64,000 bases of DNA, taken from Protea cynaroides (lineage: Eukaryota; Streptophyta; Magnoliopsida; Proteales; Proteaceae). Position numbers and translations under genes: made by a program. The stretch spans positions 56,186,914 through 56,250,913 of the forward strand of contig CM053267.1 of NCBI GenBank assembly GCA_028583415.1. Reading direction: 5' to 3'. Positions 53,659 to 64,000 of this stretch are shown here, piece after piece (position 1 is the first letter of the stretch; each line of letters begins with the position of its first letter). Under the pieces are notes generated by a model. It was given only the letters and a program-made list of their open reading frames with translations, made no database searches and was not told the origin of the DNA.

Positions 53659-56600
53659 GTGTGATCTACTACAAGAATCATTTACATCGTAGGTTCAGTG
53701 GATAAATTTCTTAAGTGGGTGGTAAAGCACTAAGTATTAGAAAATCAACTGATTGATTGATTAATACTTGTCTTACTATTTACACATATAAATTGAATAA
53801 CTAGTGAGACCACCACTGAGAGTATAAGTTGATTAGGTTCTCTTCAATGTTAAGAGTTTAAGGCGTATAATAGGCATCTGTCTGTAATTAGGTCTCATCT
53901 TAGAATATTTTTGGGTGCACAATGCAATTTGATGTTTTTATGCTACAGTTTAGGTTTAGTACATTATGCCCTCCCCTCCCCCCGACCCTGCAATAGTGGG
54001 AGCCTTGTGCATTAAGACGCCCTTTTTTCCTTTTTTTATATGTATTAGCATAGAACGTATAATTTTTTGTCCCTTAAGCCAAACCAATAAAATTAAAACT
54101 GAACCAGATCAAAATTAGTTATCTTCTTCATGGTTTGGATTTGGGCTTGTCCGTACAATACTGAAAGTAGTTCAATCCGAACCGTCTGATTGACACCTCT
54201 TCTAACATGCACCATTTAATAGAGACATTCTAAAATTTTGTGTTTATACTAAAAAATCTGTGTGAAATCTTTTCTTAGTTTTTTAGTTTGTATCTCATAA
54301 ATGCATTACCTTATTTTAGCTAGGATACAACTTATACAATACGTAACGAGATTTTTATGGAAAAGATCTTCGAATTTCTCCTTATAAAATCATCCCTTCT
54401 CTTTTATCAATGCACCTCAAGGTTCTAATGGAGAATTCTTTCAGGTCTAATTTTTGTTGCTCTCTCTTTTTTTTTAGGTTTTGTTTTTGTTCTCCACAAT
54501 ATGATAGTTGCCATAATTAACCTTATTTCTTTTCAGTCATCTTTTGTTAAATTGTTTTGTTTGTGTATCATTTTTCGTCTAACATTCTTTTAGGCAATTT
54601 TTTTTCTTTTTTCTTCTGCTACAATTTCTTCACAAATATATCTCATTGTTCAGATTCAACTATTTGTTCTTCCCTTTTATAATTTTCAATTAATATCTCT
54701 AGTTTGGTTTTTCTTATTAACAATTTTCATTGTATCAATGACTCCCTGAATTTTCATACCTTAATTTTTTATATTTTATTTCAATGATCTTCTCTTACAT
54801 ATGCCTCTTGATGATAAACTACAAACTATTGACTAAAGATACGGATTCATAGACAACTAGGGGTACAAATATATACATATTTTACCAGTATTAACTTCAT
54901 ATTTCAACTTGGTGGTCACGGGTTCAAAACACAAAAACCACCTATCCACTTTATGGGGGTAAGACTGTGTACATTTTGCACTCAGATGCCCATACTAGTA
55001 CTAACTCCAAAATTTTGAAATTTATCCATCAAGTTGACAATTAGTTTATGGAATTGTTCCCTTTTCGTAGCTAATCTACAAGCAAGCAAAGACTGATTCA
55101 TTATTTCTACTCTATTTACATGTACCTATTCATAATAGTGGGTTTTTTTAGCAACCCACTTGCTAATGTATTTTGATTCCTATAGATGACTTAAATATCC
55201 TAATCTAGAACATTCTACCATATATAAATTAATAATTACAAATCATTGAGTTTAATGTTGTCTAAAAATATTGATCTCAATCGCTAGAGTTGTGAGTGAA
55301 GCATAGGGTACAGTTTTAGGTACGTGAGGTCAAATATCAGATTTATAATATCAACTAAAATATTTGCACTCTATGTATAAACCTTTTCTTTGCATTTAAA
55401 CTAACGATTTCCTAGTCCCTGCAATCTGTGTAATCCTTCCTAGTCTGCACTTATTTCTTGATATGTGGTAGATCAATTTATTTGAAATTCTAAATGATTT
55501 AAAATTGATTATTCAAAATTTTATTTTAACCGTGTGTTAGAGCAATATGTTTCTTCCAAATAGGCACCTAAATGACCAATAGATGTGATTATTGTCTATT
55601 AGAAGACATATCTATATGTTCAATAGACATGTCTTAATGTTCATTATACATGGCTTATGGCAAATTAAGATATGATTTTTGCATGTTTTTGTTTTTTGTT
55701 TTTGGGGAGAGATTGCTGATGTCTCTTTTCCTATAAATTGACAAGAGGTTTAACCCATATCTTCCATAGTTTTCAAGCCCAACTTTTGTTTTCTCGGCCT
55801 CTCTTGTTGGCTTTGTTTTTAATTATTTGTTGAGCACACTGTTAGGTCTAATCATAGCCTAATTGTTTGAGTGCAACATCAACTAGTTGGGCCTCCTAAG
55901 TGTTGTTTCATTTTGGTGATTGGTTTACAAGGACCTGGTTTGCACCATAAGGGGCAACTACAATGTCAAGGAGAGTGCCCTTTTGGTTCAATTAAACTGT
56001 ATTGTGTGTAAGGACATCGTTCTTCAATAGTTCACCTCATGTTTTTGTGTGGATGATTGTTTAAGATAGTATATCTCAATTCTGGTTACATTTTTATAAC
56101 ATGTTGAAATTAGATGGATAGGTAGACCCTAAGTGCTCTCATCACATATCAAGTTTTCGATAAAATGAAGTTTGTCATGTTGCAAATAAAATGTATAAGA
56201 TTGACTACAAAGTGAGTGTTTGGGTTACCAAAAAGATGCATAGACATAAGTGGGAGATAAATAATTGAATATGAGATTGAAATCCGATATGTCTTGATGG
56301 ATGATGTTTCCAAACATTAGAATTTTGACATCACCCTTCCACATGTCATAACATACCCTTCCAAATGTCATAACATGTGTAGACAAGACAAGTTATGTGA
56401 TCTGTGCAGATCAGGGAATGTTTCTCCTACGCTTAATGCATGAAACCACTAGTATTAGCCTTCTTGTCCTATTTCTTGGCCTCATATTTTCTTGAAGCCC
56501 TTTCTAAATATAAAAACTTAGAAATTAAAGCTCTTGACATTCATGCAATCTATCAATGATGAGGACTGTTTGAGAAAACCCTAGAATTTTTTAGGGTTGC

Positions 56601-56984
56601 TCTTATATTAATACTAGTGTACTCAATTGACTTTTCTGAGAATTCATTTTTTATTTAGTAAAGAACATGAACCAATATTTAGGATTCATTGAGTGTTACG
56701 TTTACTTCATGTGCTTTCACTTTCCAATATTGAAAAAATAAACTGAATACCAATTATTGAACTTATAATAGCATTAACTCCCTAGTACCCGTCTAAGAGA
56801 TATCTTAACTTGTAGTAGTCGAGAACTACTAAGTTTTCAGTATCTTTGAGGTAGAAGATCCTTTTACTATCTTTGACTTTATTGTTTATAAATTTTAATA
56901 TTATTATTGTTATTGCTTTTGTTGTTAATACGATCATTGTCTTCGAATCAAAATGATTATTGAAACTATTCCATTGTATTTCAG
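53659..56984. other. AT-rich intergenic DNA, nothing recognised
   Basis: About 3.3 kb without open frames of note on either strand, without LTR termini and without obvious repeats. Confidence 0.5.
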
Positions 56985-57115
56985 GAAGTTTCTACAATGT
57001 AAAATCCATTGTTTTTGTAAAAGAGCACGACGGCAGAAAAGGCTGGCTAATAAAGATGCAGAAAAGAAAAATAAAGAATAATTTCTATCGGATCAATGAT
57101 TTACCAGACTCAACT
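56985..57115 (+). other. Possible orphan exon
   Basis: A 131-bp segment bounded by TATTTCAG before and GTATGT after, with one open frame (SFYNVKSIVFVKEHDG, KGWLIKMQKRK). No family recognised. Isolated in AT-rich DNA, so it may be an exon remnant or chance. Confidence 0.25.
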
Positions 57116-57806
57116 GTATGTTTTTTTCAATCATGTTTCTTTTGTTCTGATACTTTCTTCTTTTCTTTCTTTTCTACTTTGAATACTTAGGGCATCGTTT
57201 AGTATGTTTTCTTGAAATAAAGAATTTATTCTTAATATATAATATGAAAATTGACTAAAGAGTGATGTATTTGTGTTCGGAGTTCAGAATGCTAAGTGGG
57301 TTAAAGAATGCAGGCTATTCTAGAATGGCCTGAGGGAAGAAGAGAGACAGAGATTGAGGTAGGGAATGGGAGAGAGAAACAGAGAGGTTTACATCTAGCA
57401 GCTAACTGGCGGCCTCCAGGATTGATCATGGATGATGATCGTTGCTGATTTTTCTTTGTAAATGTAAATCTCCATCTGCTTTTGTTCTTCGGTGTGATTT
57501 CCTTTGGATTAATTTGTGTTTTGTTTTGCTTCTTGTTTGATGATCTGGATGAAATTTTGGAATAGAAAACAATGATGGAGCAGCATGGGAATGCAATACC
57601 AAAGAGGCCTAATATAAGGAAGACAGTTATGAAAGCAGATCTGGTGATGATCAGAGCACTGATGACCCACGAAGGACAGAGATTTTGCGCCGAGGATGTT
57701 ATGTTTCCCTTCCAACGGATGATAAGATTGCTCTTCGACCAGTGTCACTTGCGTCTTGAAGTTATTTATGCAAGAAGGAAGCTTCGAACTTGGTGGCTGA
57801 GTTCCG
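57116..57806 (+). other. Region upstream of the copia remnant
   Basis: Contains an open frame at 57572-57806 that runs into the copia LTR. An overlapping frame (RRTEILRRGCYVSLPTDDK) also looks coding-like. Neither matches a family I know. Possibly a disrupted exon; left unassigned. Confidence 0.25.
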
Positions 57807-59070
57807 TGTAAGACTTTAACATCTCTACACTAAAGATTAATGCGGAAGATAAATACCTCCAGTGTGACCTGTTCTAATCATTGTCCGTCCAATCAATGTC
57901 CTCTGATGACGTACTCTGATATGCCTTGCTCCACAAACAAAGAGAAGAGAGAGGGGAAGGATTTCTATACACTGACTGTATTCCCAGACAGAGAACGTGA
58001 TGAAGTTCTCAATTTCTATCAGTGTGCACAGGACCCTACCCATTAGTATTTATAGACCAACCGTCTCCTTCCATCAAGGATGGACGGTGATCTGGGTGCC
58101 ACATGTCCCTCAGATCCGACGCTCATAACTCTCCTAATAAGGGATACCTAAAATGGATAGTGGCATGTGGGCCACTTACTCACATTCTCCCACTTGGCCC
58201 ATATTGCCACTTGGCAAGCCATTTTAGAGTTATAACCTGATGTATGGCTATACAATAACTTTCGGATCTTTCCTCATGGACTTGTTCTTTATGTTCATAA
58301 TAAAACTCCCAACCCGTGAATCATGGCGGTGCATGTCCCAGTATTGAAGTACAATGAAAACACTTCCTTCCATGTATTACAATAGATTGTTTATTTTACG
58401 ATGAACCTCAATTGTGACTACCCTACTTTATAGAATCAATTCAATAATCGATTCAAGGGTGAAACTTTATTGCCTAGAAAACTTTATAGGCATCTGTCAT
58501 TCTAAAACTTTATGTATACAACCAAATAAATGACAGGAAAAGAAATAACTTTATTTCGAGTCGTCAAAACTTTATATTGCAATATCATAAATAAAACATT
58601 CAAAAAACTTAATGATTTACATAGCCCCTCATGATCCACGTGAACTACATACACCTTGGGCAGTAGCCATTTGGTGAAAGGATCAACTATCAGATCATCA
58701 GTGTCAATATGTTTTATCTAAATGCGACGAAATCGAATGTCTTCTTTAACAACAAAATACTTTATCTCAATGTGTCGGTAGCGACTCACTGAGCATGTGT
58801 TGTTAGAGAGACGTACAACTGCAGTATTGTCACAGTAGATCCTTATAGGTCTTTCAATAAAACTTATGACCTCAAAACTGTGATAAACTACCTCAACCAT
58901 AATTCCTGAGAAATTGCTTTATAGCACGCCACCACTTCTGCTTCAATAATAGAAGAAGCTGTCTTAGGTTGCTTTACGTTGCGCCAAGACACTATTCCTC
59001 TTTCATTTCTGTGTTTGTCCGATCCTTTTCCTTCTTTCCTCGTTTGAGTCCCAGTGTCTACATTTGACAC
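57807..59070 (-). mobile_element. Ty1/copia remnant: 3' LTR and end of pol
   Basis: Minus-strand element. LTR 57807-58184 (378 bp; TGTGAGTAAG...GTCTTACA in sense), preceded in sense by the PPT AAGTGGGAGAA (about 58185-58195). Sense TATAAATAC lies at about 58058-58050. Pol remains only as the RNase H C-terminus at 58718-59070. The element ends at about 59070 without gag, integrase, RT or 5' LTR. Confidence 0.75.
58718..59070 (-). pseudogene. copia RNase H C-terminal fragment
   Basis: Sense: GIVSWRNVKQPKTASSIIEA, EVVACYKAISQELWLR, then after a frame break IRIYCDNTAVVRLSNNTCSV and SRYRHIEIKYFVVKEDI. These are the diagnostic final blocks of copia RNase H (catalytic E in IEAEVVA, D in YCDNTA). 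The break lies at about 58890-58900. Confidence 0.82.
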
Positions 59071-59389
59071 TTTCTAATTACGTCTCATATTCCCAAAAGT
59101 CCAATAGGTAAAATTCTCAAACTTGAGATTCACTAGTTCTCTTTATTAACAAATCCCCAACCTCTCTAGCTATAGAAAATATTTTAATGTCGTGTCTTTT
59201 ATTTTTTGGTTTGTTAATGATGTTTTAGCCTTAACAGGTCACATTTCAGTTGTTGTTAGAACCTTGCCTCTGTTGCATCATTGGATATTTATGTGATGTT
59301 CTCTTGTCTTTAAGAAACTATGAGTTCTGAAAGTATTGTAATTTGAGCGAGTATCTAATTGTTGTCTTATTCCTTCTGCAACTACTTAG

Positions 59390-59520
59390 AGCACTCAAGT
59401 CATGGGTACTTAATTTCACATGTATTTCCCTTGCTTGTTCAAGATTATGATGATAATGATGCTCGCGTACAAGAAGTTTTGCAAAGAATAGTTTCCCACG
59501 CAAAGGAACGGGATGTTCAG
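59390..59520 (+). pseudogene. Probable SCYL2-type (SCY1-like kinase-related) exon fragment
   Basis: 131 bp between CTACTTAG and GTGTGG, reading YLISHVFPLLVQDYDDNDAR then VQEVLQRIVSHAKERDVQ. This matches my memory of the HEAT-repeat part of plant SCYL2 proteins (HVLPLLVRAYDDND, QEEVLRRT, AKQLDVQ), where an exon ends at the same place. One residue is missing after VQE and no neighbouring SCYL2 exons were found on either side, so it is more likely a relic or captured exon than a working gene. SCYL2 proteins act in clathrin-linked trafficking. Confidence 0.45.
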
Positions 59521-60445
59521 GTGTGGTCCTTGCTTTACCAATGCCTGGACTAGACATTTTTCTCGTTGTAACCCTCTTTATTTTCTGTAGCTGTAACAAT
59601 AGAGGTTGTTCATGTGGTCCACAACACATTTCAAGTGATTTCTTTTCTATTTTTTTGTTTTTTAAAATTGTAATTTATTGATTCAATTGTTAATTGACTG
59701 ATCAGAAATGACTAAACTGAAACCTGCACAAAGTTGGAAGGTTGCCCCAGGGGGGGGGATGACAGAAAATTTTATTGGAGGCGGTGACCGGAAAAAATAG
59801 GGGGCTGACACCGTGATCATACTGTAGATCTCAGAACTTCCACTTGAGGAGTTGCTATTTTCTACAAAACTTATCTTACAATTCTGCTTTTCCTGTTTTC
59901 CCGGATTTAAGAAAGTATTGAGCATAAACCCAGATAGAGCACACACAGATCATTGCACAGAAAATAGTAGGACAGGAAGAGGGTGGGCTTGGTGTTATCA
60001 TAATTTATTTTATAGAGGTACCAAGAGCCTTAGACATGGATTTTCCTTTTGCCACTATATGGAACTTAGAAGGATGGCCGGAAGTTGCAGGGACAATAAA
60101 GCAAAATATGGAGGAACTTTTCACTGAGTCTCTGATTACTACCTTGTTTCTTTGGGACCAACTTTCAATGAGAAAATAAGATTATGGGAAACTAAAAGAA
60201 CTATTTTAGTCTTTGTTAGAAAATGTTATTGGAAAAAATTAACAATGTGGGTACTTGTTTCAGGGAGCCTGTGTCCTCTGTTTCAGAGAGTAAAAGAGCT
60301 TCTTTTATTATGTTTTGCTCTTGATGTTTGGGTTATTTGACATCTAAATAAACACTATAGAGGTAGTGAAACAGGTCTCTAAAAAATTTATGTCAAATAT
60401 GTTCAGACTACAGAGGCAGGAATTGATTATAACAATGATTATGTT
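59521..60445 (+). other. AT-rich DNA with a weakly coding-like stretch
   Basis: At about 59938-60175 a plus-strand frame stays open (EGGLGVIIIYFIEVPRALDM, EGWPEVAGTIKQNMEELF), but no family is recognised and no splice sites were found. The rest holds nothing recognised. Confidence 0.25.
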
Positions 60446-60774
60446 GTTAGACTTATATGTGGGCTTAATTAATTATCTAAACTAGTTATTCAGTGGGAGT
60501 TTAATTGATACTATAGAACCGGTTTGCTTTGATTTATCACATGATATGAGATAAGTTTGGTAATCCTAATTATATTGTGAGAAGGGTTTTAGGGTTACAG
60601 CAATATTATATAAATACTGGGTTAGAGTCCCCATAACCACAGTTAATCAGTTTTCTCTGCACCCATTAGCAAGAGACATTAAGATATTCTCAAAGGTTGT
60701 AGAAGATTGTAACCGAGGGATTTTGATCAAAGTTTGAAGACAGGAAGATCAAACTCAAAGAGGTATGTGGTTAC
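60446..60774 (+). repeat. Possible copia-type LTR fragment
   Basis: Starts TGTTAGACTTATATGTGGGC, a style common at copia LTR starts, and contains TATATAAATAC at about 60607. Truncated by the insertion of LTR D at 60775. No PBS or partner LTR seen. Confidence 0.3.
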
Positions 60775-63066
60775 TGTAAGAGCCGCACGCCATGAATTCG
60801 GCTTAACCTTATGTTCTCGTGTCGTGACAGGTCTTCCCATCATAATCGGCTCAAACGGACCAACCGTATAAAGAAACCACAAAGCCAGGTGAGAAAACCA
60901 GTCAAAATAATCAAACTAGTAAATTTGGTTTGTGTGGTCGAACTATGTGGTCGACCACACAATAGATCACATGAAACCACACAACGTGTGGTCGACTGTT
61001 TTGGATTTGTATGGTCGATGGATTATGCGACCACATGAGTTGACCGCACGAACCCAGATCAAACTCCGTGATTTGAAAAATTTTCAAATCAAAGGGGATC
61101 TCTTTCCTAACTGTAGAGAGACTCTATATGGAGAGTTTTTCTCTATAAAGAGGACGTCCCTCTACTCCCTCTCACTCTTTCGAAACAATCTCAAACAGTA
61201 AACCTAAGGGAGAAAGAAAGAGGAAGAGAAGGAGAATGAGGCTTAGAGAGAAAGGCTGGGAAAAGGTTTTACAAAGAAGGTTTTGACTCTCTACAACAGG
61301 CTTAAGGTATGAAACTCGTCTTTGTAGCTGTAGAACATGTAGAATAGGAGTTTCCATTATAAATTGAGACATCAAACCCAATACAAGGTTTCAACTACGG
61401 AGTTTCCAAAGCAAATCTCAAAAGGGATTATAGAGAATAGGTTAGGGTATATAACTGTGTAAAACTATGATTTAATGACCTTAGATTGATAATATGATGA
61501 ACCCTATTGATAAGCCGAGAAATCAACTCATGAAGAATTTGGATTGAAAGAAGGAACTGATCAAAAATCATGTGGTTGCATGCTGTAGTCGCATGATATA
61601 CGACCACATGGTCGACCACAGCCATTTGAAAAATTCTCAAAAATCGTGTGATCGCATGTAGCAAGACTACTAGGGTCGACCGCACAATGTGAGGTCGACA
61701 TATATTGAGACCATATGGTCAACCGCACGATAACAAGAAGTATATTTTGAGAACAGACAAGATTTTTGACTACTGTAACTTGGTACAATCGAACCCCAAC
61801 TTAAATACATAAATTTCTTAGCTTCCTAGTAGATTCAAAGTGACTTCCAAGGCTTGAAAGAAGGTTGCACATCATTTACAGATGATGAAACAATACCTAA
61901 ACTAAAAGGCTAATAATAAGCTATCCTTTTATTCTATTTTCTGTTTTCAAATATGATATCATGTCTTGTATGATTGTTTATGCATATCACATGTCATCCA
62001 ATACTTATTATATATTTGCTCATACATATTTAATTATGTTCACTAATTATATGATGATGATGCTAGGGATAGGTATATGCTTGTGTTTGTATGGTTGGTG
62101 TGTTGGATGTGGGTGGAGCATCAGGAGGACGACGTGACACTGTGGTTCAGCCTTGCAACTAGACTCTAACTCTATCTCTACTCAGTCCTACCCACTAACA
62201 TCATCATATCACTGTTACTTTAGAAAAATTAGTACTTCGTAGGCATCAAGGGAGCTAGTATCAGCCCATGTGGTCTTTGACTCTGTCGAAGGGTCTTAGC
62301 TCTATCTCTATAGACGTATTGAGGGATGCTGGGGTGAGGCCTTTGATACATTTGTATGGCATTAAGATTTTTTAGTAGCGAGTCTAGTTTGCAAGCCCTC
62401 GCCAATAATACGTGCTGGTATGGATAGGGCATTAGGGGAAGTGTTGGCAGTGTGTGATTCAGAGACTTTAGTTCTATCTCTATTCTATGGTGGGTGCATG
62501 TGAGATAACAATGGTGTTTGACCCATTGGGTGAATTCACATACTCGTATATAGAGGTGCGGTGACCGCCAATATTTTCTATAGCACAATTATAAACTTAA
62601 AATCAGACCAAAGATATAAATTTGACTGCATGCATATATTTACGTATTATTTTGTTTACTCACTGAGCTCATGTTGGAGAGCTGACCCTCGCATGTGCCA
62701 TTTTTTTTAGTTTCTAATGATGCAAATTATACCGTCAAAGATTATATGAGTACATTGACGTATGGACATGTGGCGGCTATAGATGAGCAAGTTGTGGAGG
62801 ACGAATATGACTTGTCAAGCGAGTGTTTCAACTATGTTTACGCCTAGTGGTTAATAGTGGTTAACTTTCATATTTTGATACTTGTAATAGGTATTAATTA
62901 TGTTTTGATTACTTGGAGATAACTGAATTATTTAATTATTTATCATGTTAGACCTCAGTTCATTATTAATAAGACTTCAGCTATTTACTTTATTATCTCT
63001 AATTGATGTGGAAGGTGTATTTGGTTTGAATTGTTGATATGATTTTACGAGATCCTAGCTTGAACC
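60775..63066 (+). repeat. LTR of family D (Tekay-like), interrupted at its 3' end by LTR C
   Basis: Starts TGTAAGAGCCG after GTTAC (60770-60774). Contains palindrome TGTGGTCGACCACA (60946-60959), TATAAAG (61144-61150), a purine-rich leader, donor-like AAG|GTATGA (GT at 61307), modules ACTCTATCTCTA, TTAGCTCTATCTCTA and TTAGTTCTATCTCTA (about 62168, 62297, 62469) and the small ORF. It breaks off at GAGATCCTAGCTTGAACC, about 60 bp before the expected terminus, where LTR C begins. Confidence 0.8.
62707..62847 (+). CDS. LTR small ORF, family D copy
   Basis: 46 codons plus TAG (62845-62847). Reads LVSNDANYTVKDYMSTLTYG, HVAAIDEQVVEDEYD, SSECFNYVYA. Position, length and frame correspond to families A and B. 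The CxCxxC is eroded (SECFNYV) but no stop or shift occurs despite strong divergence. Confidence 0.5.
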   Translation, partial: LVSNDANYTVKDYMSTLTYGHVAAIDEQVVEDEYDLSSECFNYVYA

Positions 63067-64000
63067 TGTCACACCCCAATTCCGGATGAACCAGAAGTGT
63101 GAGTGAACCGGATCTAAGCCACGGTTCACACCAGGATCTCAATAGACCGTGTCAACCAATCATTCCCAAGCAATCTAACATAATCAGAGAATAATACATA
63201 GCAGCGGAAATAAATAAATGAGCCGAGATCTAAATTGTAATTTAAAATAAATATTCAACTTATTCCATCATCCATCAAAATTAAATATTATTTATTACAA
63301 TGCTTTAACAGAAAAAAACCAAGTCACTGGGAGAAAACACAAACGAGCACTCGCATGATGCATGACGCATCATGCTCATCCTCCACTGCTGCCTGGGTAT
63401 CAATGGCAGCTACAGTACTGTATGCTGGAGCAGCCACGAAGTCATCAACAGTGTACCCTGCATCTAAATCTAAAAAAGGAATATATATATCCAGGTGAGC
63501 TCAAAACATAGCTCAGTAAGTACAAGACCAATGCAACAATACAATATGCATGAGATAACATTATAATTTGGGCCAGGTATAACTTGCAAATATGCTATGG
63601 TAAGGTTTGGCGGCCACCGCACCTCCATGCACGAGAGTGTCAGCACACCCAACAGTCAGACACCTACCATACTACTGTTGTTGCCCCACATCACTCACTC
63701 CGGTATGGAGATAGGACTGGAGTCTAGCAGGCAGGAAGAACCACAATCCCACGTCCTCCCCCTGATACCCATACCATACAAATACCTAAACCCCTATTGG
63801 CAAGGGCTTACAAGTGGGTTCCGTTTCTAACCAATCCTAGATGTCAATACAGTATCAATGGCCTTACTCCAGCATGGCTCCCTACGACCTAGAGATAGGG
63901 CTCGAGTCTGGCGGGTAGGAAGAACCACAATCCCACGTCCTCCCCCTGATACCCTAGTCGTACCAAGTTTGCTAAAGTAAAGGCTACATGACCCTACCCC
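63067..64000 (-). repeat. LTR of family C (Tekay-like), start only, inserted in LTR D
   Basis: TGTCACACCCC on the plus strand at 63067, that is, the 3' end of a minus-oriented LTR, preceded by GAACC (63062-63066). Contains AGAGATAG-type modules at about 63707 and 63891 and the small ORF (63340-63476). It runs off the window. Confidence 0.85.
63340..63476 (-). pseudogene. LTR small ORF, family C copy (frameshifted near its end)
   Basis: Sense FLDLDAGYTVDDFVAAPAYS, VAAIDTQAAVEDEHDASC, after which a 7-bp duplication (ATCATGC, about 63355-63365) shifts the frame just before the expected Glu-Cys. Ahead of the duplication it aligns with family A without gaps except one residue. Confidence 0.45.

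Overview
This is angiosperm nuclear DNA, almost entirely repetitive. The evidence is plant-specific Ty3/gypsy lineages (Tekay/Del chromoviruses and a Tat element with a second RNase H), plant-only transposon-associated domains (PF04195-like, Transposase_32-like, DUF7745-like), a Ty1/copia remnant and foldback MITEs. No rRNA, tRNA, CRISPR or prokaryotic features are visible, and the species cannot be read from the sequence. Family names A to D for the LTRs are mine.

Layout. (1) 1-5190: 5'-truncated Tekay element 1 (LTR family A, minus strand). (2) 5191-11845: AT-rich DNA with a (TTA)n tract, then an old gypsy element with a DUF7745-like ORF and an integrase ORF, interrupted by a family B solo LTR (7894-10196, TSD ACAAA). 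(3) 11846-47695: one Tat element on the minus strand, exploded by two later insertions. It keeps its 5' LTR, PBS, gag, pol, two tandem arrays and an antisense PF04195-like gene with its own promoter; its 3' LTR is missing. Tekay element 2 (20281-33549, family A, TSD GCCAG) sits in the Tat protease active-site codons. Tekay element 3 (34956-46212, family B, plus strand, TSD GCACT) sits in Tat gag. The 5' LTR of element 3 is itself split by a family B solo LTR (35130-37444, TSD GGACC). This gives three insertion levels with all target-site duplications readable. (4) 47696-60774: the least TE-dense part, AT-rich, with two hairpin MITEs, a GA-rich tract, a copia remnant and a probable SCYL2-type gene exon fragment. 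(5) 60775-64000: LTR family D interrupted by LTR family C in the opposite orientation.

Three observations stand out. First, all four LTR families carry, at the same place near the LTR 3' end in sense orientation, a stop-terminated small ORF of about 46 codons. Between families A and B its protein is conserved while most conserved residues use different synonymous codons, which suggests an LTR-encoded acidic Cys-containing microprotein or exon. It lies behind a conserved TATA, leader, splice donor and acceptor layout, so it may be the second exon of a spliced LTR transcript. Second, element 2 carries an almost intact antisense gene (28498-29649) between its PBS and gag. That gene has its own TATA box, a leader intron, and the same 16-bp palindrome used in the element's own LTR. 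Third, the antisense gene of the Tat element has a promoter fed by seven G-box cores in a 95-bp tandem array.

Most pol genes are pseudogenes. Many of their stops are of the CAG-to-TAG, CGA-to-TGA or TGG-to-TAG/TGA type expected from deamination of methylated cytosine. No intact host gene is supported.
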